A stretch of 64,000 nucleotides of DNA from Chlorokybus atmophyticus (GCA_009103225.1 RHPI01003169.1:1-64000); one strand, 5' to 3'. Shown: positions 36,287 through 48,660, counted from the first letter of the stretch. Numbers and translations are program-made. Notes: generated from the sequence alone by a model not told the origin.

Positions 36287-38891
36287 ATTGCTGCGCCTCC
36301 AAGATGGCGCGCACGAGGCGCAGTATTCAAATCCCTCCTACGCAAACCACGGTTCCCTGCGCTACCACTGGCACCTCCGGACGCCCCCGCCGCCGCCACC
36401 AGCACCACGGCCGCCAGCAACCTCACCAACGACCCGCACGCTAACGTCTATGGTGAGGTTGAAACCCTAGATGCAAGTTGCCCGCCTGCGACACGTGCTG
36501 CTAAACTGCAGCGTGCAACCTCTCATCATTTTACGGGCATGCGCGCCAACTGAAAAGCAAAAAACGGGCGTAATTGACATTGCGTCACTCGATGACAGTG
36601 GTTTTCGTCACTTGAGTGGCGGCAGCCAATCTGCGCTGCCAGCTGGCATTTTGATGCAAGCGGCACTAGTGGTATAGGGTAAAGGAATTCATAATGATGG
36701 TGTGCCAACACTTAATGGTCAAGCGCCGGTGACTACTACATGTATTAGGTACATGTAGTAATAACACACAAGAGTTGCATATAGCAAAACCCTGTAGAAG
36801 CAAATGTACCCGAGGCAACCATGCATACGCAGCAAGTGCACAGGCCAGCAAACAAGCAATTAAGTGGGGGCTAAGACAGTGTTATCTACTACACCTCACA
36901 CAACAGCAACCACAACTACCAGACGTTAGAGACCCTTGAAACAAGCCAACGGAGAGGCAGCAAGGCGTGGTATGTATTCATGGCAGAAGGTGTACCACCT
37001 GCGGTATGTACAGGAGCAGAGGTTGGATCCCGGGCCCAGCCACGAGCAGCATTTACGACCCAACGGACAGAACTTGACAGGACGCCTGAACAACAACTTG
37101 GCCCCCATATACATGAAACTTTGATCATGAACATCATAAAAAGGAGATGATGACCAGAGGCATGAAAGGACACAATAAATGGTTGATAAATTGCAAGGGC
37201 GAATTAGTAGGACATAGAAACTGTACTCAAAACTTTAAGCTGTGCATCACATTTAAATGTTCAATGGAATAAATGTAAGCATATACACATAGCGTACCCA
37301 ATGCTATAATCTAAAAGTGTTGTCATAATAGCAACAAAAGGTGGACATGTCAATCTCCACTGCGGTGATCAAGTCGTCTACTAGTGGCTCTCACCATGCA
37401 CATCATGCAAATACAACAGCAGGCAAGATACAACCAATGCATGCAACCTGCAAACGCTCATTCCCATGCTTAACTCCCTGCTTTGTAACACGAGGTTGTT
37501 TGGTGGAGCCATGGTTACATGCTGCCGCATGCCCCATTAACCATTGATATTGCATTGAACAGCGTATAACAGCACTTGGAGTAGTGAGTAAATGGCCAGA
37601 GTGTAGTTTACACTGCCTCTGCTTGTGATGCCCTGCTGTGCTTGTTCTGCTATGCATTTCTGCACGTGCACGCATATTTGTGCATGGCATACCATATTCT
37701 ATACTCTATACAATGTGATGCAAGGCGAGCAATTGGTGTGTCCTACCAACGTCTCTATAGGTTGATAGCTAAGAGGTGTTCATCATCAGCAATCAGGTAG
37801 ATGCAGGTAAGTGTAGTACCCCACATGTGGGGAACAGCTTGCTGCCCGCATACACAGTGTAGTGCGTGCTTGCTGTGAGCTACCTGTGAGCTACCATGCT
37901 TGCAAATGCACCAATTATAACTTGAGTAACTTGCACCTACAAACTGCAATGCTTTGACTAACTGCTATCTGCTTCCTGTTGCCTGAGCTATGTTGCATGG
38001 CTGCGGTTGATAGCCGTTGCTGAATCACCTGCAGCCGCTCACTACCTCATCAAACAAGTTTTACAACTCCAAAAGAGGCACTGCTTTTTGCAGCGCCAGC
38101 ACATTATCCATTTCAGCACTGCACAGCAAAACATCACCACTCCGCCCTGCGCCTGACCTTGCTGCTGCTGCTGCTTTCACTGCAATAAAGCTACTGCTGC
38201 TAGTCCCTGCTAATACCATTGCTAACAAGCGGATGTAACCACCAGGTTGGTTGCCGCTGTTGTTTGCTTGCTGCCCCGCCTCCTACACCGCCTCAACCCC
38301 TCCACACACACGCACTTGGCTAGCGCACATGATTGGAGCACTAATTTGCCCCTGCCTTATCTTTGTGCTGCTGCTGCTCTGCCTGGCTTGCTTGCTGTGT
38401 TACTAAGCAACGCCAACACGGTGTTGGCATGCTGTGCTTGCGCTACATTGCGTGCTTTTGCATTGGAAATACTGGACATCATATACAGGTTAACCATTAA
38501 CCATAAGCACATATAAGCCAAGCACGGGCAAACAACACATGAGGTTGGGGGCGCACTACACTAGCACTATGTGCACTAGCAAGATCAGAGGGAGGAAGGG
38601 GGCAAAGCGCATTGCTTGCCTGGCATGTAAGACAAGAGTGAGAGATTACCTGCCAGCGCCGCGCATCATGTGGTATTATTAACATATATAACAGCGTACA
38701 CTGGCGCCTTCAAGCCTGCTCTGCTGCGCGCCCCACTCACAAACGAGGTGCTATACCAATAACATTACACATTACAAACAAGTACACCACCTCCATGATC
38801 AGCAAATGTTGGCTTTATGTGCTGCCACTTTACCTACCTGTACACATCACACAATTATATAGCTCGCTATGTGGTGTGGCACGTGGTAACA
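36287..38891. other. Intergenic, no supported gene
   Basis: No exon could be supported. A short exact inverted repeat (TACTACATGTA, 5-nt loop) lies near 36,734-36,760. The CTG/TGC-rich stretch 38,160-38,400 produces long but featureless frames. Confidence 0.5.
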
Positions 38892-39267
38892 TGTTCACAC
38901 AGTACGCAATGCGAGTGCTGCGTCCGCTTCCCGTGGTCAGAGGTCCCAGAGCTACCGGACCCAACCCCGTATTGCTGCCTTCGTCGGCGCTCCAGAACCG
39001 CCATAGCTTGCACCCGGTGTACGGCGTCCGCTACGCGCTGATGGCAAAGGTGTTTGCGGATTTATGACATGTCTAATTGGGCAACATCGTCACACCAAGC
39101 CACGTACTGTCATCCCTGCCTATCACTGCACAAGCATACTCACACGCATGCCAGCGGCATGCAAGCACGCCTACACAACTACACTGCCGCAGCCGCCAGC
39201 ACAGCGTCCGCTTCCGCCGTTGGCGCCGCCGTCTGGACCGGACCCCAGGCGTGTTGCGGAACCCTAG
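38892..39267 (+). CDS. Possible small organelle-targeted protein (weak call)
   Basis: A frame opening MFTQYAMRVLRPLP is Arg/Pro-rich and lacks acidic residues for about 50 residues, like a mitochondrial presequence. A GT donor follows at 39,052 (ALMAK). A Pro-rich continuation could begin near 39,170 and stop at 39,265. No family was recognised, and the opposite strand (39,264-39,606) also has an open frame of normal-looking composition. One of the two may be a real gene; I cannot decide which. Confidence 0.22.
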
Positions 39268-40378
39268 GCGTCGTTGCTCTGCTCCTCACATTGCGACAAT
39301 GTGGTGACGCACAGGCGCAGCATGTGCTGCATGTCCTCGCCTGGTGTGCCATGCATCTCCATCACCAGCAGCTTGAACGTGTCTTTCGGCGGGTTCCGCG
39401 AACTTGCGCCGCTTGGCAACTTCCGCCACCTGTAGCGCCGCGCCGGCTTGGTCCCCAAATGCCATGACACGATAACGGTCAGCAACAGTTTTATTTCCAA
39501 GGGCTCGAACGTTACATGCCCATGCGCCTGCTCTGCACGTTCCCAACGCAAATGGGCATGAACCCAACTGCTGGCAGTTGATGACCAGTCTATCCTGTGT
39601 GACCATGGCGAATATCTTATCATGCGTTGTAACTTATAAGATGTTAATGGCGGTAAACACTCAGCCAATTAAGCAACGAAGCAAGGTCCAGCATGCACCA
39701 ACCGAGTGCGCACTGAATGCCAAAGCAACTTATCCGTCCCATGTCAACGATTCAATTTGTATGCCTTACAATAGCATGTCAATGTGTAAAGCATTGCGCT
39801 ATCTCTGATATCGCCACTGAAGCTGCTTCCATGTCAGCCTGGTGCACGGCATAATGGCTCGAGCATGCAAACAAGTTCAAAGAATACAGCTAAACAGCTC
39901 AAGTGCTAGCCTTCCCATACACCTACTTTTGCAACAATATGGCAAACAGCACACAATTTGAAAAGAATGTACTGCTATGATAGCAACATTCTAAGAAGCA
40001 CCAAGGTGTCAATGAACTGTCACCTAGAAGGCAAGCAATCTATGTAGCGCACAATCTGTCATACCTGCCGACAATCATGCCCGCACAAGTGCCTGGCAAC
40101 CTGGCTACTGTGTATAAGCTACACCGAGCAAAGCTCAGTAGCACTAACCTGCACAAAATTGTTCAGCATGATAGCATGCTTTCTGTGAACCCGCCGACGG
40201 TACGTGCAAGGCATCCAGGAGAGTGCTGCCATCGCAACAAGTGTGCGGTAGCAAAAGAATAAGGGGGAGGCACGTAGTAGCTGATAGGTATGTAGAACTG
40301 TACATAGCTAGGGTGGAAGCGTGATGTACAAGGGACTGGCTGGGATGCTGAGTGGTCACCAGTCCCAAAGACAGGTTT
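39268..40378. other. Intergenic, unresolved coding potential
   Basis: On the minus strand a frame from 39,668 to 39,264 ends with a helical, Met-rich segment (TFKLLVMEMHGTPGEDMQHM) that looks coding but matches no family I know. The rest shows nothing. Confidence 0.35.
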
Positions 40379-42515
40379 TCAGAACAGCGAAGCACCCTTC
40401 AGCTTTGGGGGAGGAGGTGACGCAGCGAGCCACGCAAAAGGCAAGGTCACAAGCTTTTGCCACTTGGGTACGAAAGCTCTCCTCGTAAAGCTATCGAAGT
40501 CATTTCGTTCAATAGCGTCGAGGATGCCTCGGTACAGTATCAGGGACGCCCACACCTGATGACGCAAGTTGATGTTCAACTGCACCTCAACACACTGTGC
40601 TCTGCAACCTCACATGACACTTACCGGCCACCGGCTTTTGCGTTCTAGTTGCGAAGCTCCAGCTTCAGCCTCATTGAAGTACTGTCGAGCACGCGCAATC
40701 TGGAACTTCATGAAGCTTTTCCATCTATCATCATTGACACCGGACAAAACATCCTCCTCAGTAATTCCGAATCGTGCCAAGTCTTCTAGGGGCAGGTAAA
40801 TTCTGTTGCGCCTAGCATCCTGGTCACATTCAAACATGTGGAGGTTTGTGGTTGCAGCGAGTGGGTGCCATGCAGCAGGCAAAGTTGAGACTGCGCATAA
40901 CAACATACCTCGCCTACGTCGCGCAAAATGTTGGTGAGCTGATTGGCAATGCCAAGTGAGAGGGCCGCTTGATAAATGTCAGGCAGCGAAGCTGTCGCGT
41001 GCGCATCCACTCCCATCACTGGCACGGTCATAACACCCACTGTGCCAGCCACTTTGTAGCAGTACTCGTAAAGCTCATCAAAGTTAGCATATCTGCGCTT
41101 TCTAAGGTCCATCCTCATGCCATCAACCATGTCGCGGAAGGGCTGCACAATGCATCACCATCAGACATAGGAGACTGTAGTATGTGACATCAAAGTGCAG
41201 CACTTGTACTGATGCACACCTGGATATCTACAGGGTACTTTTCCACCGTGTCTGAAAGCGCGGCATCCAGCAGGTCATAGGGTCGCCCATCATACAGATC
41301 CTCAAGGCGCTGCTCCCAGCGATCCAGGGCCTCAGGTGATATGTGTGGTGCATTGGGTCCATCAACCAGTTCATCTGTGCGCCGGCACCACACTGCGCAA
41401 ACAGTATGTCCACTTCAGGCTCAAGAACGCCGGTAAAAAACTAGTGTGCATATCAGTATGCATCAATGCATATGTCCTGGCAACATAGGAAGTGGTGCAC
41501 AACCAGTTGCAGACACAACTGAGCTGAAGGCTACTGCAACATTGACATACAACCCAGCTTGTTCACTCAGCGGCTGCGCACTATAGCTTACCATATATAG
41601 CCCATACTGCTCGGCGCCTCTCTGGGGTCATCAGTTGAGTTCCTACAGCAACGAGTGATCAGCTGACCTGCTTAACATCTTGGCAGTGTCACACCACCGT
41701 GTCTAAACGTGATTCACGGCATAAGTAGCAATGGATATATGCTTACCCAAATAGAAGGTCTTGGCATACTCTGCGCACACAGTGCCGCAGCGTTGGTAGG
41801 CGTTTTCCAGCAATGCGGATGCCTTCTCATCTGGCACGCGCTGATTCACCAGTGCTCCAGATGCTGCGATGCTTTCTGCGTGTTGGCGGACGTACTTGAT
41901 CGTCAGCTCCTGCGCGCTCTGGCTGGGTTCCCTAACCGTCGTTGCACGATCCGGTGCTCGCAAGCTCTCTGTCTCTGTAGCCACTGTCTGAACCGAAGCG
42001 GCCTTTCCTGAGGCTGATGTCGGTTTAGACTTGTTGTTTCTCCGCTGCCTGGAGCCAGACTTCACCGCGCGCACAGGCTGCAGCATAAGACTTGTTCATG
42101 CTAAGATAAGACTCAGCAAAGAGTCAGGCACCAATCATACAGTAACAACCAGCTGTACCAAAGGTACGTGATAACAGGACTGGTACAGCTGTCAAGCACA
42201 TGCTCGCTTTACAACGCACAAGCTGAGAATGTACACGAATGATTAGCATGCCAGCTATGAGTGCATTAACAGATGAGTTGCAGTCACCACAAAATCGTAC
42301 ACATATGCTGCGCTACCAAAGTGCTGCTGTGAGTTACAGAGAAAGCAGGACACGCTTGCAATGCACACCATGCCGGCACTAACCATCATGATAGGCTTAG
42401 CAACAGGGGAACGATGCCTGCAAGGCGAGGGTATCGCGGACTCCCCAAAGAAGGAGGACCCGCGCAGCGCCACTCCCCCATCCTGCACGCGCATGGGCAG
42501 CGCCGTAGCCGCCAT
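40379..42515 (-). CDS. PSY: Phytoene synthase, plastid
   Basis: Condenses two geranylgeranyl diphosphates to phytoene, the committed step of carotenoid synthesis in the plastid. Seven exons: 42515-42384, 42077-41747, 41642-41592, 41392-41220, 41142-40909, 40819-40625 and 40555-40379; 1,293 nt (430 aa) in frame. The N terminus ([14 protein letters not shown], then a Ser/Arg-rich stretch) is a plausible chloroplast transit peptide. Family motifs: [39 protein letters not shown], the first Asp-rich motif in [12 protein letters not shown], the second, DVGED, split by intron 5, then [17 protein letters not shown] and the C-terminal [17 protein letters not shown]. Both Mg-diphosphate-binding Asp motifs are intact, so the enzyme should be active. 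Length is usual for algal and plant PSY. Confidence 0.97.
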
Positions 42516-43631
42516 CTGCGGAGAGCGGCACCGCGCAGGCAAGCAGGCAGAGACGGTCTATCAGGACGTTCAGCTTGGGCGCCTGTACCACACCCCACCC
42601 TCCGCGCCTTGCCCTGCCGCCGCCACGCACAACCCCGCCGCCAAAGCCGTCGCCGCCAATGACAGAGAAGATCCGGCCCCTCGTGCTTATCCACGAACGC
42701 CTTGAACTAAAAACTCCACTCCAGACCCTAAACTCTGGCCTGGCCTTTAATTCACCGCGAACAGTTCACGCGTGAACTAACGGGCAGTGAACAACCGACG
42801 TCGAGATGGTGGATCAGCGCAACTCCCTAACGGGTCCGTCATGCTGGCCTCCATTTCCTGTTATTCCTTTATTGCCGATGATAACCGGTTTGCATTGTGT
42901 GGGAACGATCAAGTCGTCTACATCAGGGATCTCTCGGCGGTCACAGTTCCACGAGGTTCGCACCATAACCGCAAACCTCCGAAATTCTTCGAGACTCTAT
43001 CTGGCGCTTGTTCGGAATAGTTGTTGTCAACTTGTTCATGACGAGTTGTTCGCCGCCGTTTTGCACCCTTTGAACTTTTCTCCAGCCTGGCATTAGAGTC
43101 GAACGTTATCTGCTCACTTGCCTTCTATAAGTCTATCTCGTCGGGTTAGGAATTTTGTGCACAGAACTTACGTGCGTGCCACGACGTTCCCGCGGGCGCA
43201 GCGCGAAACGAAAACTACCCAGATAAACAGTGCCCGCTGCGCAGGGGATGCCGCAAACTTTGGCACAGCGAAGCGTTTTTCCAGGCCACAAACTTTCAGG
43301 GGTTTTGCTGGCCACCACAGCGCAGAGGATAACGAAAGCCGTCTGATCGCCCACGCTGTCAGACCGGCAGAGTGCAGATGGACCAATCAAGACCCTGAGT
43401 TCAGCTGGAATCATTGAAACTGCTGGTGTGAGTCACGGTGTAGTGCACTGACACGCTGTAAAGCGCCCGCTACTGCCGCGGCGCTGTACAGCACACGTCG
43501 CAACGTGTCACACATGCCTTTCTAGTGTTTGCGGTAGCTACGTTGGCATTGCCGACGCCGCATCTACTTTTTTCGCTGCTTCTGATGATTGATGCCTCAT
43601 GACAATGGCACTAGGATGAGGCTGACAGATA
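42516..43631. other. Intergenic, upstream of phytoene synthase
   Basis: Contains the PSY promoter. Frames at 42,806-43,096 and 43,118-43,417 have no recognisable domain and are not called. Confidence 0.45.
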
Positions 43632-43826
43632 CCGTAGAGACACGTACATTACAACCCAAGAACATTATCAATTGCCTTGGGGTTTTATTTTTTAAAATAT
43701 TACAGGCTTAGTTAATCCCATAATAACAACATAACCTGTTGACATTTATGGTTACTATTGCAAAAGGTTAAATTAAAAATTGGTTCGCAAAAGTGAGTGT
43801 GGGTTGTAATGTACGTGTCTCTACGA
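43632..43826. mobile_element. 195-bp MITE with 25-bp perfect terminal repeats
   Basis: 43633-43657 (starting CGTAGAGACACGTACATTAC) is the exact reverse complement of 43801-43825. The outermost base pair (C/A) does not match, and TA flanks both sides. The AT-rich interior has no coding capacity. Size, long TIRs and TA flanks suggest a Tc1/mariner-type non-autonomous element. Confidence 0.85.
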
Positions 43827-44719
43827 TAACTAGCACGTAATTACCATTAAGGCTAAAGTAGAAAACACAATGATATAAGTACTTAATTACTTTCAAGTCC
43901 TTAGTAAAGTACGCATAGACACCAATATATAAGACACCAATTTATATGGCGGACAAAATCCGCTGAAGCGGCGCTTTGCTTCCCTTCCAATTCATGCTGA
44001 AAGTTTACCGAACAATCAAGGGGATCTAGGCACCTTACGATGTCGTTGTTTGACCCGCTATTTCGTGGATCTAACAAAATAGCGTAACGACCACACAGCA
44101 ATGGCGATCACATGCAAATTGGGCAACTTGCGCCTTTTAACAACTTGTGGCAAGCCGCTCAACCTGGCAGCCCTCAATTAAGGGGTTTGTAAATGTGTTA
44201 TGTCTTTGATCTGCAGATGTTGCATGGTAGCTGCAATTGCATATTGTTCGATGATCGCTGCTGTAGGGTTTGATGCATTGATGTAATTTCATCGGATTTG
44301 CATTATGAGTTGCTTTGAACATGTCAATCATCAATTGTTCGGTGCGGTTTTTATATTGCATATTAAATGTTCTCGACATTTGCAAATTGTTTGCGCAGCA
44401 AGCTGCGGAGTGGTGAGAATTGATGCAACACGATTAGGATAAAGTGTTCAAAGAAATTCCTTAGGCATCTGCAGCACATGTATTGACTCAATCATAAGGC
44501 GGCGGCAAGTCAGAGAGCCGATCAAGTGAACTTAGATTTGAACGATTGCCTGCTATAAGCAAAAATGAAGACAATTACATATGAAAGAGAGATCTTATAG
44601 CTAAGAATTGTAAAAACAACACCTTTATGAAAGTGTTTCATAATAACATTTGTGTGGTCAATGTCATTTGTAATACCGCCACGCCGACTTGGGCACACTG
44701 CAGACGAGCGCCCATGCCG

Positions 44720-44878
44720 TGGGCATGCTGGTGCTACGCGCAGCATAAGAGCAACACAAACAAAGATAACCCCAGAAGTAGGCATAGGCTCAGGGATGAA
44801 CATATGTGAGGATCTGATCAGTAGTAGAGCTGGTGACGCTCTCCTCCTTATTGTACCTACTGTGATGTAGTACACACA
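44720..44878 (-). repeat. 3' LTR (part) of a gypsy-type element
   Basis: This stretch aligns over about 155 bp, at roughly 70% identity by eye, with 63,841-64,000. Shared blocks include GGCATAGGCT, AACCCC, and a common end GTAGT(A/G)CACAC. On the minus strand the LTR would begin TGTGT(A/G). It is preceded by a polypurine tract. The other edge of the LTR was not found. Confidence 0.7.
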
Positions 44879-44887
44879 GTCAACAAG

Positions 44888-44899
44888 CCCCTCCCCCTC
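44888..44899 (-). promoter_or_regulatory. Polypurine tract of the gypsy-type element
   Basis: On the minus strand GAGGGGGAGGGG lies about 9-10 nt before the LTR start, the expected place for the plus-strand primer of reverse transcription. Confidence 0.65.
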
Positions 44900-44929
44900 A
44901 GGTTCTGGGGTAGCCTCCTGCTCCAGGAC

Positions 44930-46011
44930 TCAGCTTCTACCAACTGTGTGGGGGACCGTTGATGCGGCAGTCATTGCACTAATACTCCCACATCGGCACC
45001 TTGTCCAATGGAGGGTCAAGGCAGTGATAGTGCATGCCTTGGCAGCCTTTGTATCACAGCATCACCGGGTCGTGGTCAACACTGCCACATCTCTCGCAGC
45101 GGGTGCTTCGCAGCGGTCGAGGTTGCTGGATTTTGCCGAAGTCAGCGATGTGGGGAAGATGACAGGGCGCGCAGTTCACCATGTTGTCCTTTATGCGCTC
45201 GCCTTGTTGTCCCAGAAGGTCCAGTACTCATGTGGGATACACCTTCGATACCTTATAGACAACGCGCCCAACGGAGGTGTCGAGGGTGTTGTGTGTGGTC
45301 GGCATGCGGTAGAAGAAGTCTCCTGGCTGGAAGCGGCGTTCTCGCTCCTTGTAGAAACCGCTGCGCACACGCTCGTATTGAAGCGTGTTGCGGTGCTGAG
45401 CGATGCGCAAGTTGTGAAAGGCCATGGGGACAGTGTGCTCGAACAGCGCGCTGTGCACTGTCAGATCATACAGCATCTTGTCGGGGTTGTCGAGATTGTC
45501 CACCACTCTGACGACCTCCTGCTGTGCGCGGAAAGGGAGCAATGGCTGTCTTCCAACTAGCAGATAGTACGGGCTGTACTCCCGCAGTGCTGCCTGCTTG
45601 GACAGCTGGTACCCCAGTGCTACCCATGGGAGGTGGTCATCCCATGTGCTCTTCTCATAGTCGGAGGACGTACTTGCGCAAAGCCTTCTTGATGGCCTGC
45701 ACGGTAAGCTCAGCGAGATGATCAGCTTGTGGATGGTCGCGTGAAGTATGGCGGTAGTCGATGAAGCATCTGTCCATGAGCTTGTCAAAGGGCTCCTCTG
45801 AACTCCGTACCTTGGTCGGTGATGACTTCAGCACAGCTGCCGAAGCATCCGAGTCAATGGGAGAGGAAAGCCTGGGCTACTCCCTCGCTGCTCTTGTCGG
45901 GCAGGGGCACCAGCTCCACCCACTTGGAGAAGTGCTCGATCATGACGAGAATGTAGCGGTTGCCTCGTGCTGAGGGCGATAAGTCCCCGAGGATGTCCCC
46001 AGCGGTAGAGT
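44930..46011 (-). pseudogene. Gypsy integrase core with C-terminal PHD finger, broken
   Basis: Integrase inserts the retroelement cDNA. Going down the minus strand: the core start (GDILGDLSPSARGNRYILVM, IEHFSKWVELVPLPDKSS), ITDQGTEF with the second catalytic Asp, then HTSRDHPQADHLAELTVQ with the Glu, DDHLPWVALGYQ, SPYYLLVGRQPL and RFQPGDFFYRM. At 45.1-44.94 kb a C4HC3 PHD finger follows (CERCGS ... GCQGMHYHCLDPPLD ... CNDC). Its third cysteine codon is now TGA, and a conserved aromatic codon near the last pair is TAG. Other stops and frame changes lie near 45,815 and 45,700. PHD fingers at integrase C termini probably help choose chromatin targets. Confidence 0.85.
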
Positions 46012-46019
46012 CGTCGCAA
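46012..46019 (+). repeat. Left terminal inverted repeat of the Plavaka-like element
   Basis: CGTCGCAA, exact complement of 60760-60767. It is followed by two CGGCCG motifs within 60 bp, and the right end has similar GGCCG motifs. Confidence 0.75.
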
Positions 46020-46199
46020 TATGTTTTCCCTGCCGGCCGACTAAATATTGGCAACGGCCGTGCACCTGAGGACATTAATTTAGACTGTCGTGGCTCAGGC
46101 CACCTGTAATCTTGATATAGGGACCTAACGCTAACTGCCGTTACTATAAGGCCCTTTTTGTTACAATTTAGTCTTTAACATTTAACTATGCCTAACCAA

Positions 46200-46490
46200 C
46201 AGGCGCCTGTTAGTTACCTATCAGGCCTTAACAGGTGACTATATATAATTAACAGGCACCTGTTAGTCACACATCAGGCCTTAACAAATGACTTTGTGTA
46301 ATTTACAGGCAACTGTTAGATACACATCAGGCCTTATTAGGTGACTACAACTAATCAACGGGCACCTGTAAGTTACACATCAGTCTTACTTAGGTGACTC
46401 AGCCTATGTGACAGGCACCTACAGGTTACACACCAGTCCAGCGCAGGCGTCTAAGCCTAATTCACAAGCACCAACTAGGTAATTATCGAC
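46200..46490. repeat. 53-bp minisatellite, about 5.5 diverged copies
   Basis: Units start at 46200, 46253, 46306, 46359, 46412 and (partial) 46465, each beginning CAGGC(A/G)CCTG and containing CACATCAGGCCTTA and GGTGACT. Copies grow less alike towards the right. It lies 190 bp inside the left end of the Plavaka-like element, in the spacer before gene A. Confidence 0.9.
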
Positions 46491-46832
46491 AAAATAAGGC
46501 ATTCTTTAACAACTGAAGGTGACTAATGCCTAACTGTCGTCATATGTATTTGCATAGCTTGACTACACGCGACTGTCACTGACTTCCAGCATTGTTATGT
46601 GCATGTGCTGTGTACATGTACCTGAAATGTGTACAGTGTCTCTCAGTCACTTGCCAAGGCTTGTAGTTCGATTATGTGACTCGAATGCAGTTCTGCTGTA
46701 TATCATAGGGATGCAAGTATTGATGTGCATGAGCATAATGACGATTGACTGAGCTGGTTTAAGATGCACAACACTCAGTCACAAGAGCCTTGTAGCTATG
46801 TACACTACCAGCTAAACGGACTACCAACTGCG

Positions 46833-48660
46833 CTACAGCTCCTCTCCATCATCGCTGGTCTCGTCATTACGGAACAAAGCACCACGCGCTGGGGCCTGTG
46901 GAGGAGACGCCGGAGCTTGCTCTTCCTCCTCAAACGGTTGTGCCAGCCAATCAAATGCCGCTTCTGCCTCAGCGAGCGGGTCACGAGCTGCTGTCTCTTG
47001 CGGCCGGCGCCGATTGGGATCTTTCATGTATTCGACACAAGATGCAGTGCGGTGTTTCACAAGGGTGAATGGCTGGAGGGCTGCGTACCGTTGCCTCATC
47101 TCCCGCTTCATTGACATGATCATGGTGTTGATTTCGCTGAGGTACTCTTCATGTGTGTCTATACTGGCAGCTAGGAGAGGGTCTCCATCCTTGCCCTTTA
47201 GGATGCGCTCCACTTGCGTAGTTTACAGGCATGTCTTAGTGGCATCGAAAGTCACTATTCACTGCAACGCGTCTGCAAGCCTGTAGTTTGGGGCTACAGC
47301 ATTCCTATATTGCTAATGATGGAGTTCAGAGTGCTCACCGTAAGCAACAGGTATGCGAGGTGGTTGACTGTCAGCTGCCGGCGACCAGGTGTAGTGACGG
47401 CGTAAGACCAGCATTGCACGATCATTTGCCAGATTATGGGATTGCCCCATTCATGGATGTATCTCTTCCGCTCCGGGTCTGCAGTGTCGGTCACCTCAAA
47501 TGTCCGCCATGACTTGTCTGCGACAGTCATACCGACAAGGCATTAGGCACGAAATACATAGTTCAAGTTGAGCCTGCACCAGGCTAGAATAGTGCCTGTG
47601 ACTTACTTTGGAGCGCGTTGCGCATCTGGGCTTTTTGGGTCTCGGGGTCCATTAGGGCGTCGATGTGCCTGATTGAATCGGTTACAATAGGCGAGATGAG
47701 TACGTGTGTATGGAGGCTGAGTAAGAAGGCAGTGTTGCATAGCAGACATGGTGGTGAGGGACCCAACTCACTTGCGCTTGTTGCTGTTAAACAGTGTCCA
47801 CTTGTACTCCTTCTCAAGGACATGCTTGATCTTGGTGACGTTCTCAGACCGGACCTGCGTAGCTTTCTTCAGGGCGACACTCCAGTGGAAGGGGCACTCC
47901 TTGGGAGTCCAGTACACCTCATAGAACTTGGCCGCATCGGCCTCGTCGTCATGGTCGAAGCCAACTACCTGTCACGGGCAGGTTGGTCAGTGTCACGGTG
48001 CAGTGCGGTCATGAAGCATTCACAGCACCTGACACATGACGTTACGAATAGTGTCCTCCTTGGGATAAACGTGGCTCTCTACCCAGTGGCCGTTTATGAT
48101 TTCAACGACGGCATCTCGCAAATGCTGTCCACAGAAGAACAATCCGTTACACACATACACACAGTGTCACAGTGTCACACAGTGCTTACCTCGTTGCCAA
48201 TCTTCCACTTGCTTGGGGAAGGGTTGCTGACGGCCGAGGTTGCCACGTCACGGCCAAATGCGTTTGGGTTGGGGGTTCCAATCGACCCTCTGCAAGCACA
48301 ACCACATGAGTCATGCTGCCAGCCATGAAAGATGCAACCCTCACAGTTGCAAAAGAAGAACAACGTGCACAGTGTATCCAGAACGCATGCAGTGAGTCAC
48401 TGTGCTAGTCATGATAGAAGCAAGCATCCAAGTTAGAAGTTGAGCAAGAAGCAACGTGCACAGTGCATCAAGAACGCATGCATTCTAGCTTGCCCTTGCG
48501 ACTGCGGTGTCAGGTGGAGTTGTTGTGATGTGCTGGGCGTTAGCGCGGGGTCCTGCTGCGATTGGTTGGCGACGGTTGCCTGGTTGAACACTGGGGGCAA
48601 TGTGGACAACTGGCGCCGACCTCCACGACGAGGTGCACTTACGGATGGACCACGAGGCAT
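46833..48660 (-). CDS. Element gene A: unrecognised multi-exon protein
   Basis: Exons with agreeing phases: 48660-48494, 48289-48190, 48124-48029, 47968-47772, 47668-47607 and 47517-47339. A last open segment, about 47,213-46,833, ends the protein, but its junction is unresolved. The protein starts MPRGPSVSAPRRGGRR (basic, Gln/Ser/Pro-rich), continues with conserved-looking blocks (GHWVESHVYPKEDTIRNVM; WTPKECPFHWSVALKKATQV; WGNPIIWQMIVQCWSYAV) and ends in an acidic tail (PFEEEEQAP ... DDGEEL). I know no family for it. It could be a DNA-binding or accessory transposition protein. The first intron seems to use a GC donor (GCAAGC). It is divergent from gene B across a palindrome-rich promoter and lies inside the transposon. 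Confidence 0.6.

Noticed and set aside
46200-46490. CRISPR-like array
   Set aside because: Units are contiguous 53-bp tandem repeats without unique spacers, in a eukaryotic genome.
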